36,015 bases of DNA, from NCBI GenBank assembly GCA_035546295.1, contig DATKBT010000026.1, positions 1 to 36,015 of the forward strand. Direction: 5' to 3'. Both the position numbers and the translations under genes were made by a program. Every line of letters starts with the position of its first letter. The stretch's first letter is position 1. Below are positions 7,627 through 15,114 of this stretch, piece by piece. Source of the stretch: DATKBT01 sp035546295 (GTDB lineage: Bacteria; Acidobacteriota; Thermoanaerobaculia; Multivoradales; Multivoraceae). The notes under the pieces are model-generated. The model saw nothing but the letters and a program-made list of their open reading frames with translations. It made no database searches and was not told the DNA's origin.

Positions 7627-7855
7627 CGATTCTCCTTGTGTCGACCCACTGTCGACATCTCCAACGGTCTCGGCCCACCGCCGGGGCGATGATGGCGACA
7701 CGGCTCCGGGGCGGTGGGCGAGGAGGCGCGACGGATCCTCGGGAATGCCGCGAAGACGCTTCGTCGCGCCGGCCGGACCGGTCTCGTGAAGAGGGATGGT
7801 GCTCGGATGGCGACTTCGGTGCCGCGTGAGCTCCATACAGCCCGAGATCATACTG
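7627..7855. other. arfB upstream region with long inverted repeat
   Basis: No gene is supported here. The region contains an inverted repeat, CCCACCGCC at 7674-7682 and GGCGGTGGG at 7710-7718, separated by 27 nt, about 50-90 nt upstream of the arfB start. It could form a leader hairpin if transcription starts farther upstream. The dispersed repeat copy D follows. Confidence 0.4.
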
Positions 7856-7967
7856 CTAGGTCGACCAGGCCAGCGGAGGTTCGTGCCTGCCCGCGGCAGG
7901 CGGCGGTCATAGGCCTCGCAAGCGCGAGACCAAGGCTCACGAAGCGAGCGAAGCGGCGACGGTTTCT
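7856..7967 (-). repeat. Dispersed modular repeat, copy D (one cassette, left part degenerate)
   Basis: Begins CTAGGTCGACCAGGCCAGCGG, the reverse complement of the right end of copies A and C. It then holds one two-hairpin cassette (about 7885-7938), where the two stems survive with altered loops. The inner core beyond about 7943 is mostly replaced by unrelated sequence, with a GAAGCGAGCGAAGCG stretch. It lies between the SGNH hydrolase stop and the arfB upstream region. Confidence 0.75.
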
Positions 7968-7980
7968 CGGATGGCGCGGC

Positions 7981-8739
7981 TCACAGGAGAAAGAGCCGCG
8001 AGCCGTCGGCAAACACACGCGCCGGCTGGCGCTGACCGAGCTCGAGCCCGAACAGGCTCCAGCGGGCGGGTCGAGCGAGACGGGCCCACCGCTCTGCCGC
8101 GCCGGGGCGCGCCGGCCGCGCGTCGTCTCCGAGGTGTCGACACCACGCACACGCGCGGTCTCGTCGTCGAACGTGGAGCGGATCCCAGCCGTACCACTCG
8201 ATCGCGGGCTCGACCAGGCGGTCGACCTCGATGGCGAGCCCGCGCAGTCCGCGCTCGAGCTCGGCCAGGCGCGCGCGGAGCACGTCGATCGGGAGGCCGC
8301 GGGCGCTGGGGAAGAAGGCCGTCCGGAGGAGTCGCAGGGCGCGATCGGAGCGGCCGCTCAGCACCGCGGTCGGTGGCAGGCCGAGGGAGGTCGTCGCGCC
8401 CGGCGGCCTCGCCGCCAGGCACTCCTCGATCCAGCCCAGGATTTCGCCGGGCGGGACGCCGTAGGCGACGTCGTTGCCGATGTCGGTGACCGCCAGATGG
8501 ACGACGTCGGAGTCTCCGGCGAGACGGCGGAGGTCCTCGAGGATGCCGGACTCCCGGATGGAAGGCAGACCGCGACCCAGCACCCTGGTGCGCAGCCCAT
8601 AGGATCGGCCGTGCCCGCCGGCCACCAGCAGATCGTGGGCTTCGCCCGTCGCGCCGCGCACCGTCGCGATCAGCTCGGGGAGACCGAGCACCACGTTGCT
8701 GGCGCCGAGCACGGCGATCACCGGGCGCGCTCCGCACAT
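7981..8739 (-). CDS. SGNH/GDSL-family hydrolase
   Basis: 252 residues, no signal peptide, so probably cytosolic. Family blocks are visible in order. The nucleophile is the Ser in LGASNVVLG near residue 14, the oxyanion glycine is in AGGHGRSYG, the Asn is in TDIGND, and the catalytic Asp/His pair is in WDPLH near residue 193. It is therefore likely an esterase or related hydrolase acting on a small ester; the substrate cannot be told. The start is ATG with no clear ribosome site. A CAGGCT hexamer lies 7 nt upstream, a weak variant of the leaderless pattern seen elsewhere here. It is divergent from the methyltransferase gene. Confidence 0.8.
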   Translation of the reverse strand: MCGARPVIAVLGASNVVLGLPELIATVRGATGEAHDLLVAGGHGRSYGLRTRVLGRGLPSIRESGILEDLRRLAGDSDVVHLAVTDIGNDVAYGVPPGEILGWIEECLAARPPGATTSLGLPPTAVLSGRSDRALRLLRTAFFPSARGLPIDVLRARLAELERGLRGLAIEVDRLVEPAIEWYGWDPLHVRRRDRACAWCRHLGDDARPARPGAAERWARLARPARWSLFGLELGQRQPARVFADGSRLFLL

Positions 8740-8764
8740 CGCGCCGAGCCTGTCACGCCGGCGC

Positions 8765-8770
8765 TATGCT
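8765..8770 (+). promoter_or_regulatory. Candidate leaderless -10 box (TATGCT) before homocysteine methyltransferase reading frame
   Basis: TATGCT ends 7 nt before an ATG at 8778 that is in frame with the methyltransferase. If used, transcription would begin at about the A of that ATG. This competes with the GTG start at 8889, which has a conventional GGAGG site. Confidence 0.35.
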
Positions 8771-8791
8771 GCGCTCGATGGAGGCCGCTGA

Positions 8792-8822
8792 GAGGCCCCA
8801 GAGGCCCCAGAGGCCCCAGAGG
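8792..8822 (+). repeat. 9-bp tandem repeat (GAGGCCCCA x3)
   Basis: Three exact 9-bp units plus a partial fourth, followed by two diverged units related to GCTGAGGTC. In the frame of the downstream methyltransferase this would encode repeated Arg-Pro-Gln if the upstream ATG at 8778 is used. Confidence 0.85.
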
Positions 8823-8888
8823 TGGCTGAGGTCGCTGAGGTCGTGGAGCTCGCGGCGGGCCGGAGGTGTCGAGGTTGCGGAGGTCGTC

Positions 8889-9878
8889 GTGAACGCCCAG
8901 ATCCACGACCCGCTCGCATCGCTGCTCGACGCCCAGGGCGTGGCGATCCTCGACGGCGGACTGGCGACCACCCTCGAAGCGAACGGTTTCGACATCGGCG
9001 GGGAGCTCTGGTCGGCGCGGGCCCTGGTCGACGAGCCGGATCTGCTGGAGCGTGTGCACGGGGACTTCTGCCGCGCCGGCGCCGACTGCATCGCGACCGC
9101 CACCTACCAGGCGACGGTGCCAGGTCTGGTGCGTGCGGGTCTTCGGGAGGCGGAGGCGGTGTCGCTGTTCGCTCGAGCCGTGGAGCTGGCTCGGAACGCG
9201 AGCGAGCGGGCCTTCGCCCGGCTCGAAGGCGGGGAGCCGCGGCAGGGGGCCGCGAAGCGTCGCCGTTCTCTGGTCGCGGCCAGCATCGGCCCGTTCGGGG
9301 CGTATCTCGCGGACGGCTCGGAGTACCGGGGCGACTACCGCGTCGGTCGGCGCGAGCTGGTGGACTTCCACCGGCCGCGCCTGCGCGCCCTGATCGCGGC
9401 GCGGCCGGACCTGCTCGCCTTCGAGACCCTTCCCTCAGGCATCGAGGCGATGGCGGTGCTCGAGCTGCTCGACCAGGAGCTGTCGAGAGCCGGGCTGCCG
9501 GGCGCGTGGCTCTCGTTTCAGTGCCGCGACCCCAGCTCGCTCGCCGATGGGACGCTGCTGTCCGACGTGGTTCCCGCGCTCGATCGTCACCCGGCGATCC
9601 TGGCCGTCGGCGTCAATTGCGTCGCACCCCGGCTCGTGTCGGGACTGCTGCGTACGCTCGGCGCGCTCACCGCCAAGCCTCTCGCCGTCTACCCGAACTC
9701 GGGCGAGCGGTGGCAGGGCGGGGATTGGCGTGGCGAGATCGAGAGCTGGATCGAGGAGGCGCCGGGGTGGGTCGACCTCGGAGCGCGGTTGATCGGTGGG
9801 TGTTGCCGGACGAGCCCCGAGGAGATCGCCCGCCTGCGGCAGGCATTGTTGCCGGGGGGAGGTTCCGTCAGCACGTAG
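8889..9878 (+). CDS. mmuM: Homocysteine S-methyltransferase (MmuM-like)
   Basis: 329 residues from GTG 8889 (GGAGG 5 nt upstream). Transfers a methyl group, typically from S-methylmethionine or S-adenosylmethionine, to homocysteine to make methionine. The three zinc-binding cysteines of the family are present: C244 in GVNC, and C305 and C306 in GGCC. ILDGGLATTLE (20-30) and ASIGPFGAYLADGSEY (131-146) are also family signatures. The frame is open to an ATG at 8778 that would add about 37 residues encoded partly by a tandem repeat. Conserved sequence begins only after 8889, so the GTG is preferred. Divergent from the SGNH hydrolase and convergent with the dehydrogenase. Confidence 0.9.
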   Translation: MNAQIHDPLASLLDAQGVAILDGGLATTLEANGFDIGGELWSARALVDEPDLLERVHGDFCRAGADCIATATYQATVPGLVRAGLREAEAVSLFARAVELARNASERAFARLEGGEPRQGAAKRRRSLVAASIGPFGAYLADGSEYRGDYRVGRRELVDFHRPRLRALIAARPDLLAFETLPSGIEAMAVLELLDQELSRAGLPGAWLSFQCRDPSSLADGTLLSDVVPALDRHPAILAVGVNCVAPRLVSGLLRTLGALTAKPLAVYPNSGERWQGGDWRGEIESWIEEAPGWVDLGARLIGGCCRTSPEEIARLRQALLPGGGSVST

Positions 9879-9999
9879 CGGTCGGCGTCCCTGCCGGCCG
9901 CGCTCCGCATCGAGGCGCGCCCCAGAGGCGCCGACGTCGGACCATCCCTTCCCGACGGGCGCGGGTCGCTTGGTGCCAGCGTCCTCTCGAGGGCCGCTC

Positions 10000-11376
10000 C
10001 TAGGAGGCGGGAACCACGACGGTCTTGATGTTGAGGAACTCCTTGATCCCGTGGTCGGAGAGCTCACGGCCATAGCCCGATTCTTTGATGCCGCCGAAGG
10101 GCATGCGCGGATCCGACTTGACGAAATCGTTGACGAAGCAAGCGCCGGCCTCGACCAGGAGCGACGCGATGCGCTCCCCCTCGGCGAGATCCCGCGTGAA
10201 CACCGCCGAGCCGAGCCCGAAGATGCTGCTGTTGGCGACCTCGACCGCCTCGTCGGCGTCCGCGACCCGCAGGATCGAGGCGACCGGCCCGAACATCTCC
10301 TCGTCGAACCCCGGGCTCCCCTTGGGCGACTCGCAGAGCACGGTCGCGGGGTAGAAGGCACCCTCGTTGTCCGGGATCTCGCCACCCACCGGGCAGCGCG
10401 CGCCTGCCTCGACGCTCTTCCTGACCTGATCGTGGATCTCGTCCCGCAGATCGTGGCGGGCGAGCGGGCCGAGGTCGAAGTCCCCCTGGAGCGGATCGCC
10501 CCAGGTCTTGGCGGCGAACGCCTCGCAGTAGCGCCGCTCGAACTCCTCGAAGACAGGCTCGCAGACGATGAAGCGCTTGGCGGCGACGCAACTCTGGCCG
10601 GTGTTGATCAAGCGGCTGGCGACGCACTTCTCGACCGCCAGCCCGACGTCAGCGTCGCCGAGCACGATGTAAGGGTCGCTCCCGCCCAGCTCGAGCACGC
10701 ACTTCTTGAGCACGCGTCCGGCGTTCTCGGCCACCGACTTGCCCGCCGGGGTCGAGCCGGTGAGGGTCACCGCCCGCACCAGCGGGTGCTCGATCACGGC
10801 CTTGACGTCACGACCGCCGATCAACAGCGTGCGGAAGATGTCCTCGGGGAAGCCCGCGTCGCGGAAGACTTCCTCGATGGCAAGCGCGCAGGCGGGGACG
10901 TTGCTGGCGTGTTTGAGCACCCCGCCGTTGCCGGCCATCAGCGCCGGCGCGGCGAAGCGGAACACCTGCCAGAACGGGAAGTTCCAGGGCATCACGGCGA
11001 GCACCACCCCGAGTGGCCGGTGGACGACCAGGCCGCGGCTGCCGTCGAGGTCACGCTCCTCGGTCGCCAGGAAGCTCTCGGCGTTGTCGGCGTAGTACTC
11101 GCAGCACCACTTGCACTTGTCGACCTCGGCGCGCCCCTGCGCCAGCGGCTTGCCCATCTCGAGCGCCATCATCCGCGCCAGGTCGTCGCGGCGATGCTCG
11201 AGCTGGCGGGCGGCGTCATGCATCAGCTTCGAGCGGCGGGAGAAGGGCTCGAATCGCCAGGCTTCGTGGGCCTCGTTGCAGCGTTCGACGAGGTCGGCGG
11301 CCTGCGCGTCGGTGTGAGCGGTGTAGGACTCGACCGACTCGCCGGTCGCCGGGTTCACGCTGGTGATCGTGCTCAT
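10000..11376 (-). CDS. NAD(P)-dependent aldehyde dehydrogenase, succinate-semialdehyde type (Sad/YneI-like)
   Basis: 458 residues, the length of the Sad/YneI branch rather than the 480-residue GabD branch. The catalytic cysteine is C263 in TGQSCVAAKR and the general base is E229 in ELGGSDP. The cofactor-binding MPWNFPFWQ is at 129-137, and PFGGIKESGYGRE is near the end. Likely oxidises succinate semialdehyde or a similar short aldehyde to the acid. No transaminase or GABA gene is adjacent, so the substrate is uncertain. The ATG start has a modest AAGG site. The stop codon lies within a small CCGC-TCCTAGGA-GCGG palindrome near 9994-10010, in the convergent gap with mmuM. Confidence 0.88.
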   Translation of the reverse strand: MSTITSVNPATGESVESYTAHTDAQAADLVERCNEAHEAWRFEPFSRRSKLMHDAARQLEHRRDDLARMMALEMGKPLAQGRAEVDKCKWCCEYYADNAESFLATEERDLDGSRGLVVHRPLGVVLAVMPWNFPFWQVFRFAAPALMAGNGGVLKHASNVPACALAIEEVFRDAGFPEDIFRTLLIGGRDVKAVIEHPLVRAVTLTGSTPAGKSVAENAGRVLKKCVLELGGSDPYIVLGDADVGLAVEKCVASRLINTGQSCVAAKRFIVCEPVFEEFERRYCEAFAAKTWGDPLQGDFDLGPLARHDLRDEIHDQVRKSVEAGARCPVGGEIPDNEGAFYPATVLCESPKGSPGFDEEMFGPVASILRVADADEAVEVANSSIFGLGSAVFTRDLAEGERIASLLVEAGACFVNDFVKSDPRMPFGGIKESGYGRELSDHGIKEFLNIKTVVVPAS

Positions 11377-11579
11377 GTCTGCCTTTCGATGATGGAGGCT
11401 TTCAGGGCCCCGGCCGCTCGATCGTCGAGCTGCGAGATCGACCGCTGGCGCCCGGCTCCGCTTTCCCTCCCGGGATCGCGGCCGAGCCGGGAGTCGGAGT
11501 CGGCTGGATGGCTGAGGCTGGTCCGTGCTTGCGAGGGGGTGGACGACGGGCCTATTCTGGCAGCTCGCCGGGGCGGTGA

Positions 11580-12347
11580 CTACCGCTCGCGGAGGCTCAC
11601 CTCGACCCCGAGGTCGGAGCGGCGATGCACCTCGACCTCGTCGATCGAATTCAGGAAGCTGGTCCAGGTCTTGAAGCCTAGCGCCTTCTCCTGGAAATCC
11701 TTGAACTTGGGCATCGACAACAGGCGCCGCTTGAGATCGGCGCTCTCGATGCGCTCGCCGTTGGCCTTGCGCAGGAGGGAGACCACGGCGCGCTGAGGGG
11801 TCAGCGGCCGGCGCGCCCGCTTGCGTTTGGACGCCTCTTCGGGCGGCGAGACGATGTCGTCGTAGTACTTGAAGCGGTCGGCGAGCTCGATGACGTGGCG
11901 CGCGGTGGAGCGCCGGTCTGGCCCGATCACGACCACCGTCTTGCCGTGAGCCTTGAGCTTGGTGACCAGCGGTCCGATGTCGCTGTCGCCGCTGACCACG
12001 GCGAAGGTGTCGATGAATGGGCGCAGCAGGAGGCTCTCGACGGCGTCGGCGGTGAGCAGGATGTCGGCGCCGTTCTTCTTGGACGCCCGCGTGCGCCTCG
12101 GCACGTGGATCATCTCGACGCCCAGCGCCTGCAGTTCCTTCTGGTGGTGGGTGAAGTCGGGGTGCGCCCAGTCGGCGTAGGCGCGCCGGAAGATGACGTT
12201 GCCGAAGTTGTCCTCGAGGAAGTCGACGATCGGTTCCGAACGGACCTTGCGAGCGGCGTCGCCTCCTCGCTGCTTGAACGCGATGATCAGGTTCTCGAAG
12301 TCGAGCAGGACCGCGACGTGCTGACCCCGTAGGTCGTCTTCAGCCAA
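11580..12347 (-). CDS. NYN-domain ribonuclease-like protein with C-terminal OST-HTH/LOTUS domain
   Basis: 255 residues. The N-terminal NYN (PIN-like) nuclease fold shows its acidic metal-site residues: D16 in DFEN, D95 in NGADILLTADAVE and D121/D123 in SGDSDI. A basic linker KRKRARR (about 174-180) leads to a winged-helix LOTUS/OST-HTH-like domain (about 185-250) with the GERIESADLKRRL and WTSFLNS patterns. Bacterial proteins of this arrangement are thought to bind or cleave RNA; the target here is unknown. The TTG start is chosen because GAGGAG sits 6 nt upstream and the protein starts just before the first beta strand. The gene stands alone. Confidence 0.85.
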   Translation of the reverse strand: MAEDDLRGQHVAVLLDFENLIIAFKQRGGDAARKVRSEPIVDFLEDNFGNVIFRRAYADWAHPDFTHHQKELQALGVEMIHVPRRTRASKKNGADILLTADAVESLLLRPFIDTFAVVSGDSDIGPLVTKLKAHGKTVVVIGPDRRSTARHVIELADRFKYYDDIVSPPEEASKRKRARRPLTPQRAVVSLLRKANGERIESADLKRRLLSMPKFKDFQEKALGFKTWTSFLNSIDEVEVHRRSDLGVEVSLRER

Positions 12348-12419
12348 GAGATCTCCTCGTTGAGCAGAGCGACCCGCTCGAGCCGCGGCGCGAGACGCAC
12401 GAGCGCTCCCCTCGTCCCT

Positions 12420-12425
12420 ACGCTA
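12420..12425 (-). promoter_or_regulatory. Candidate -10 box (TAGCGT) for the NYN-LOTUS gene
   Basis: The minus strand reads CGATAGCGTAGG. The TAGCGT hexamer is identical to the one upstream of npdG and lies about 73 nt before the TTG start. No clear -35. Confidence 0.3.
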
Positions 12426-12568
12426 TCGGGGAACGACTGCGCCCCCAAACGGCAGACCCGCCGGCTCCGCTCGCCGCGGCTGGCGGTGCTCGGTATGGCG
12501 CGTCGTCGAGGTGACCCTCGCTCGCGGCGGTGCCCGACCGAAGTGCTCTGTCCGGCCGGGCTTCGGGT

Positions 12569-13027
12569 TCAGACCGTGTCGGTGGGCCGGCGGCGACGCG
12601 AGAGCAGCATCAGAGAGGCGAGGCATCCGGCAACGGCGCCGATCGCGAGCGCGCTGAGCACCGAGCTCGTGGGGTGCTCCTTGACCCAGGTCTCGCCCTC
12701 GTTGGCGAGCTTGATGGCGCCCTCCCTGGCGTCGTTGTAGCGCTCGGTGGCGCCGCTCTTGACCAGCTCGGCCCGCCGCTTGGCGGCGGCGGCGGTGTCC
12801 TTGATCCCGGAGCCGACGGCGGCTGCCTTCACGCGGGCGGCCTGCAGCCCGTGGCCGACGCTGTCGCGAGCGGCGACGTAGGCGCCCTGCGCCCGGTTGC
12901 GGGCCTTCTCCAACTCCACGTCCGCGAGGTGCTCTTCCGACGCGGTTGCGACGGGCGGTGAGTTGGTCTCGTTGGTGGCGGCCTTGGTCTTGGGGGGATT
13001 CCCAGTGTTGGGAGTAGAGGGGGTCAT
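12569..13027 (-). CDS. DUF883/ElaB-YqjD-like tail-anchored membrane protein
   Basis: 152 residues. A disordered Thr/Pro/Asn-rich N-terminus (1-30) is followed by a long charged amphipathic helix (about 30-115). A single C-terminal membrane segment (about 121-143) ends with RRRRP on the far side. The motif WVKEHPTSSVLSALAIGAVAG is characteristic of the YqjD/ElaB group, which in E. coli is inner-membrane anchored and associates with ribosomes in stationary phase. The ATG at 13027 has AGGAGA 7 nt upstream. A longer reading upstream of this Met is low-complexity and not family-like. It stands between the NYN gene and the carbonic anhydrase. Confidence 0.8.
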   Translation of the reverse strand: MTPSTPNTGNPPKTKAATNETNSPPVATASEEHLADVELEKARNRAQGAYVAARDSVGHGLQAARVKAAAVGSGIKDTAAAAKRRAELVKSGATERYNDAREGAIKLANEGETWVKEHPTSSVLSALAIGAVAGCLASLMLLSRRRRPTDTV

Positions 13028-13339
13028 AGGGTCGTCTCCTCGAATCGGTCGGAATGTCGTGGTTGGAGCTGGGGTGGGAGGCGACGGACGCGACCCACCT
13101 GATCTCCTACGATGCGAGATCCGTGCCGGTGCCCCCTGTGGGCCCGGCGGCGCGCTGGCGGGCTGCGAGGTCTCCGATCGAAGCGGCGGCGTGTGGAAAT
13201 CGGCGGCGCCCGTGTCAGCTTTACAGGGTTTGGCGTCGAGGGGTGCTCGGCTGCACCGGCTCTCCCACCTCTCGAGAGCCGCAGGAGCTCCTGCCGCCGG
13301 GGGACCGGCTTCGCTGGCTTGGGCGGCGACCACCGCCGG
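13028..13339. other. Intergenic region without supported gene
   Basis: This 312-nt gap lies between the carbonic anhydrase stop and the DUF883-like gene start. I see the ribosome site of the downstream gene next to 13028 but no RNA gene, clear terminator or promoter. Open frames here lack family similarity and ribosome sites. Confidence 0.5.
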
Positions 13340-13966
13340 TTACGACGACCTGCCGTCGAGAGTGCCGTCGAGAGTGCCGTCGAGGGTGACGTCGAGGTCG
13401 GTGAGCAACCCATCGTCGATCGAATAGATCCAGCCGTGGACCGCCAGCTTCTGGCTCCGCCTCCACGCGCGCGCGACGATGTGGGTGTCGGCGACGCTCG
13501 AGACCTGCGCCTGGACGTTGAGCTCGCACAGCCGGCGCCAGCGCCGATGCTCGTCAAGCGCGTCGAGCTCGCCGCGATGCCGGCGGTAGAGCGCGCGGAT
13601 CGGGTGGATCCAGAGCTCGAGCGGGGGCTCGGTGGGCTCGTCGAGCGCCGCCCGGACGCCGCCGCAACCATAGTGTCCGCACACGATGACGTGGTCGACG
13701 CCGAGCACGTCGACCGCGTACTGCAACACCGAGAGCAGGTTGAGGTCCCCGGGCGAGACCACGTTGGCGACGTTGCGATGCACGAACAACTCGCCCGGTG
13801 ACAGCCCCACGATGCTGTCCGCCGGCACCCGGCTGTCGGCGCACCCGATCCACAGGAACCTCGGCGCCTGCGTCTCGCGCAGGCGCTCGAAGAAGTCGGG
13901 GTCGGAGCGACGGCTGCACTCCGCCCAGGTGCGGTTGTTGCTGAACAGCTCGGGGAGGAGTCTCAT
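13340..13966 (-). CDS. Beta-class carbonic anhydrase
   Basis: 208 residues. Interconverts CO2 and bicarbonate in the cytosol. Zinc ligands are C42, H98 and C101 (GCADSRVP and HYGCGG), with the D44/R46 dyad. The segment FVHRNVANVV (61-70) and the C-terminal KLAVHGWIYSIDDG complete the family pattern. The last about 16 residues are an unusual Thr-Leu-Asp-Gly repeat encoded by a 12-bp tandem repeat, beyond the conserved fold. The ATG start has no strong ribosome site. A TAAGCT hexamer lies about 55 nt upstream on the minus strand (14022-14027). Confidence 0.93.
   Translation of the reverse strand: MRLLPELFSNNRTWAECSRRSDPDFFERLRETQAPRFLWIGCADSRVPADSIVGLSPGELFVHRNVANVVSPGDLNLLSVLQYAVDVLGVDHVIVCGHYGCGGVRAALDEPTEPPLELWIHPIRALYRRHRGELDALDEHRRWRRLCELNVQAQVSSVADTHIVARAWRRSQKLAVHGWIYSIDDGLLTDLDVTLDGTLDGTLDGRSS
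13352..13396 (-). repeat. 12-bp tandem repeat in the 3-prime end of the carbonic anhydrase gene
   Basis: Three 12-bp units (plus-strand GCCGTCGAGAGT with one change) and a partial fourth. In the gene frame they encode repeated TLDG. The conserved enzyme fold ends just before, so unit number could vary without loss of activity. Confidence 0.85.
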
Positions 13967-14076
13967 GATGGGCGCGCCGCCGGAGGATCACGGAGGTCGG
14001 CTCGAGGGGCTACGGTCGCAGAGCTTAGCCGGCCCGCCGTCCGAGCGTCGCGACCCGGCCGCGCTTGGTCCAGACC

Positions 14077-14347
14077 CTAGGTCGACTAGGCCAGCGGGAA
14101 GTTCTTGTCTGCCTGCGGCAGGCGGCGGTCATTGGCCTCGCGCAAGCGCGAGACCAAGGCTCACAAAACGGTCAAAGTTCGATCAAGCCGCTGCGATTGC
14201 CTAGAGAAAACTCTGTGGCCTGGTCGACCCAGCCGCGCCCGCCTTGCGGGCTTGCGGCGCACGGGCGATCGGCTAGCGGGCTCGTGGTATGACCGCGCCG
14301 CGACCTCGCTGCTCGTTGGGGAGTGGTGAACACCACGAGCCCGCTAG
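14077..14347 (-). repeat. Dispersed modular repeat, copy B (full-length, one cassette)
   Basis: The most complete copy, in reverse orientation. It reads from CTAGGTCGACTAGGCCAGCGG (14077) through one two-hairpin cassette and the shared core (about 14162-14215) to the other inverted end TGGCCTGGTCGACC. It continues through a GC-rich CCCGC-AAG-GCGGG hairpin and closes with a perfect 16-bp inverted repeat, CTAGCGGGCTCGTGGT (14273-14288) and ACCACGAGCCCGCTAG (14332-14347), around a 43-nt loop. It lies between the divergent carbonic anhydrase and trhA genes. Confidence 0.88.
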
Positions 14348-14415
14348 TGTTCGCTCGAAGACCGCGGAAAAATGCAGGCTCCTCGAAGCGGGACCGCCGT
14401 CCTGCCGGTGGCTGC

Positions 14416-14421
14416 TACGCT
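14416..14421 (+). promoter_or_regulatory. Leaderless-type extended -10 box (TGCTACGCT) for trhA
   Basis: TACGCT with a TGn extension ends 6 nt before the ATG at 14428. There is no Shine-Dalgarno sequence. The spacing places the transcription start at the start codon. The same hexamer precedes the M20 peptidase gene at 16414. Confidence 0.5.
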
Positions 14422-14427
14422 TTCGCC

Positions 14428-15114
14428 ATGTCTTCCCGCATCGAGCCGCGGAGGACTTTCCGGTCGGACCTCGCTGGCTACAGCCTGGGGGAGGAGATCG
14501 CCAACAGCGTGACCCACGGGATCGGAGTGGTCTTGGCGATCGCGGCGCTCGGCGTGCTCTGCGCGTCCGCGAGCCTGCGCGGCACCGCCTGGCACGTGGT
14601 CGGGTGCAGCGTCTTCGCTGCGACCCTCATCCTCCTCTACACGGCTTCGACGCTCTACCACAGCGTCCGGTCGCCGCGGGCCAAGTCGGTCCTGAGGGTG
14701 ATCGACCACTGTGCGATCTTCCTGCTGATCGCGGGTACCTACACGCCGTTCACGCTGGTCAACCTGCGCGGTCCCTGGGGATGGTCGCTGCTGGGCGTCA
14801 TCTGGGGGCTCGCGGTCCTCGGCATCCTGTTGCGCGCGACCGTCTCGCAGGCGAAGAAGAGAACCTTTCTGGCGCTCTATCTCGCGATGGGTTGGGCGGT
14901 CGTGGTCGCGATCGAGCCCTTGCTCGAGTCGGTGGCGCCGGGTGGCATCGTCCTGCTGGTCTCGGGCGGCCTCGCCTACACCGCCGGCGTCGCCTTCTAC
15001 CGATGGCGGAGCCTGCCCTACCACCACGCGATCTGGCACGGTTTCGTGCTCACCGGCAGCGTCCTGCACTTCTTCGCGGTCCTGCTCTACGTCATCCCTT
15101 TCGCGGTGCCGTGA
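14428..15114 (+). CDS. trhA: Hemolysin III / TrhA (PAQR-family membrane protein)
   Basis: 228 residues with seven predicted membrane segments. The conserved PAQR residues are visible: His in NSVTHGIG (about 29), STLYHS (about 76), and the closing HxxxH in YHHAIWHGFVLTGSVLHF (about 198-215). Bacterial members are called hemolysin III and in E. coli TrhA affects membrane-fluidity sensing, so a haemolytic role should not be assumed. A longer frame would start inside the dispersed repeat, so ATG 14428 is chosen, and it also fits the leaderless spacing. The stop overlaps the epoxide hydrolase start (TGATG), indicating translational coupling. Confidence 0.92.
   Translation: MSSRIEPRRTFRSDLAGYSLGEEIANSVTHGIGVVLAIAALGVLCASASLRGTAWHVVGCSVFAATLILLYTASTLYHSVRSPRAKSVLRVIDHCAIFLLIAGTYTPFTLVNLRGPWGWSLLGVIWGLAVLGILLRATVSQAKKRTFLALYLAMGWAVVVAIEPLLESVAPGGIVLLVSGGLAYTAGVAFYRWRSLPYHHAIWHGFVLTGSVLHFFAVLLYVIPFAVP

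Noticed and set aside
4840..7692. A 950-residue plus-strand frame overlapping the permease
   Set aside because: Shifted frame of the permease with arginine-rich composition; no recognisable domain.
9994..10010. Palindrome around the dehydrogenase stop codon as a terminator
   Set aside because: The stem is short and imperfect and could simply result from codon composition; mentioned in the gene entry only.
11377..11579. tRNA or other RNA gene in the gap between the dehydrogenase and NYN genes
   Set aside because: No T-loop consensus, acceptor stem or CCA-like end can be found; only short GC-rich palindromes are seen.
13352..13396. Tandem repeats here and at 8792, 19516, 31217 and 31526 as CRISPR arrays
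   Set aside because: The units are 9-21 bp and directly adjacent with no spacers, and there are no cas genes.
14289..15113. N-terminal extension of the epoxide hydrolase over trhA
   Set aside because: The extension is antisense-like arginine-rich sequence in another frame of trhA, which itself has a clear membrane-protein pattern.
14428..15114. Reading hemolysin III as a toxin
   Set aside because: The family is the PAQR-type TrhA, and the name is historical; no toxin features such as secretion signals or pore-forming repeats are present.
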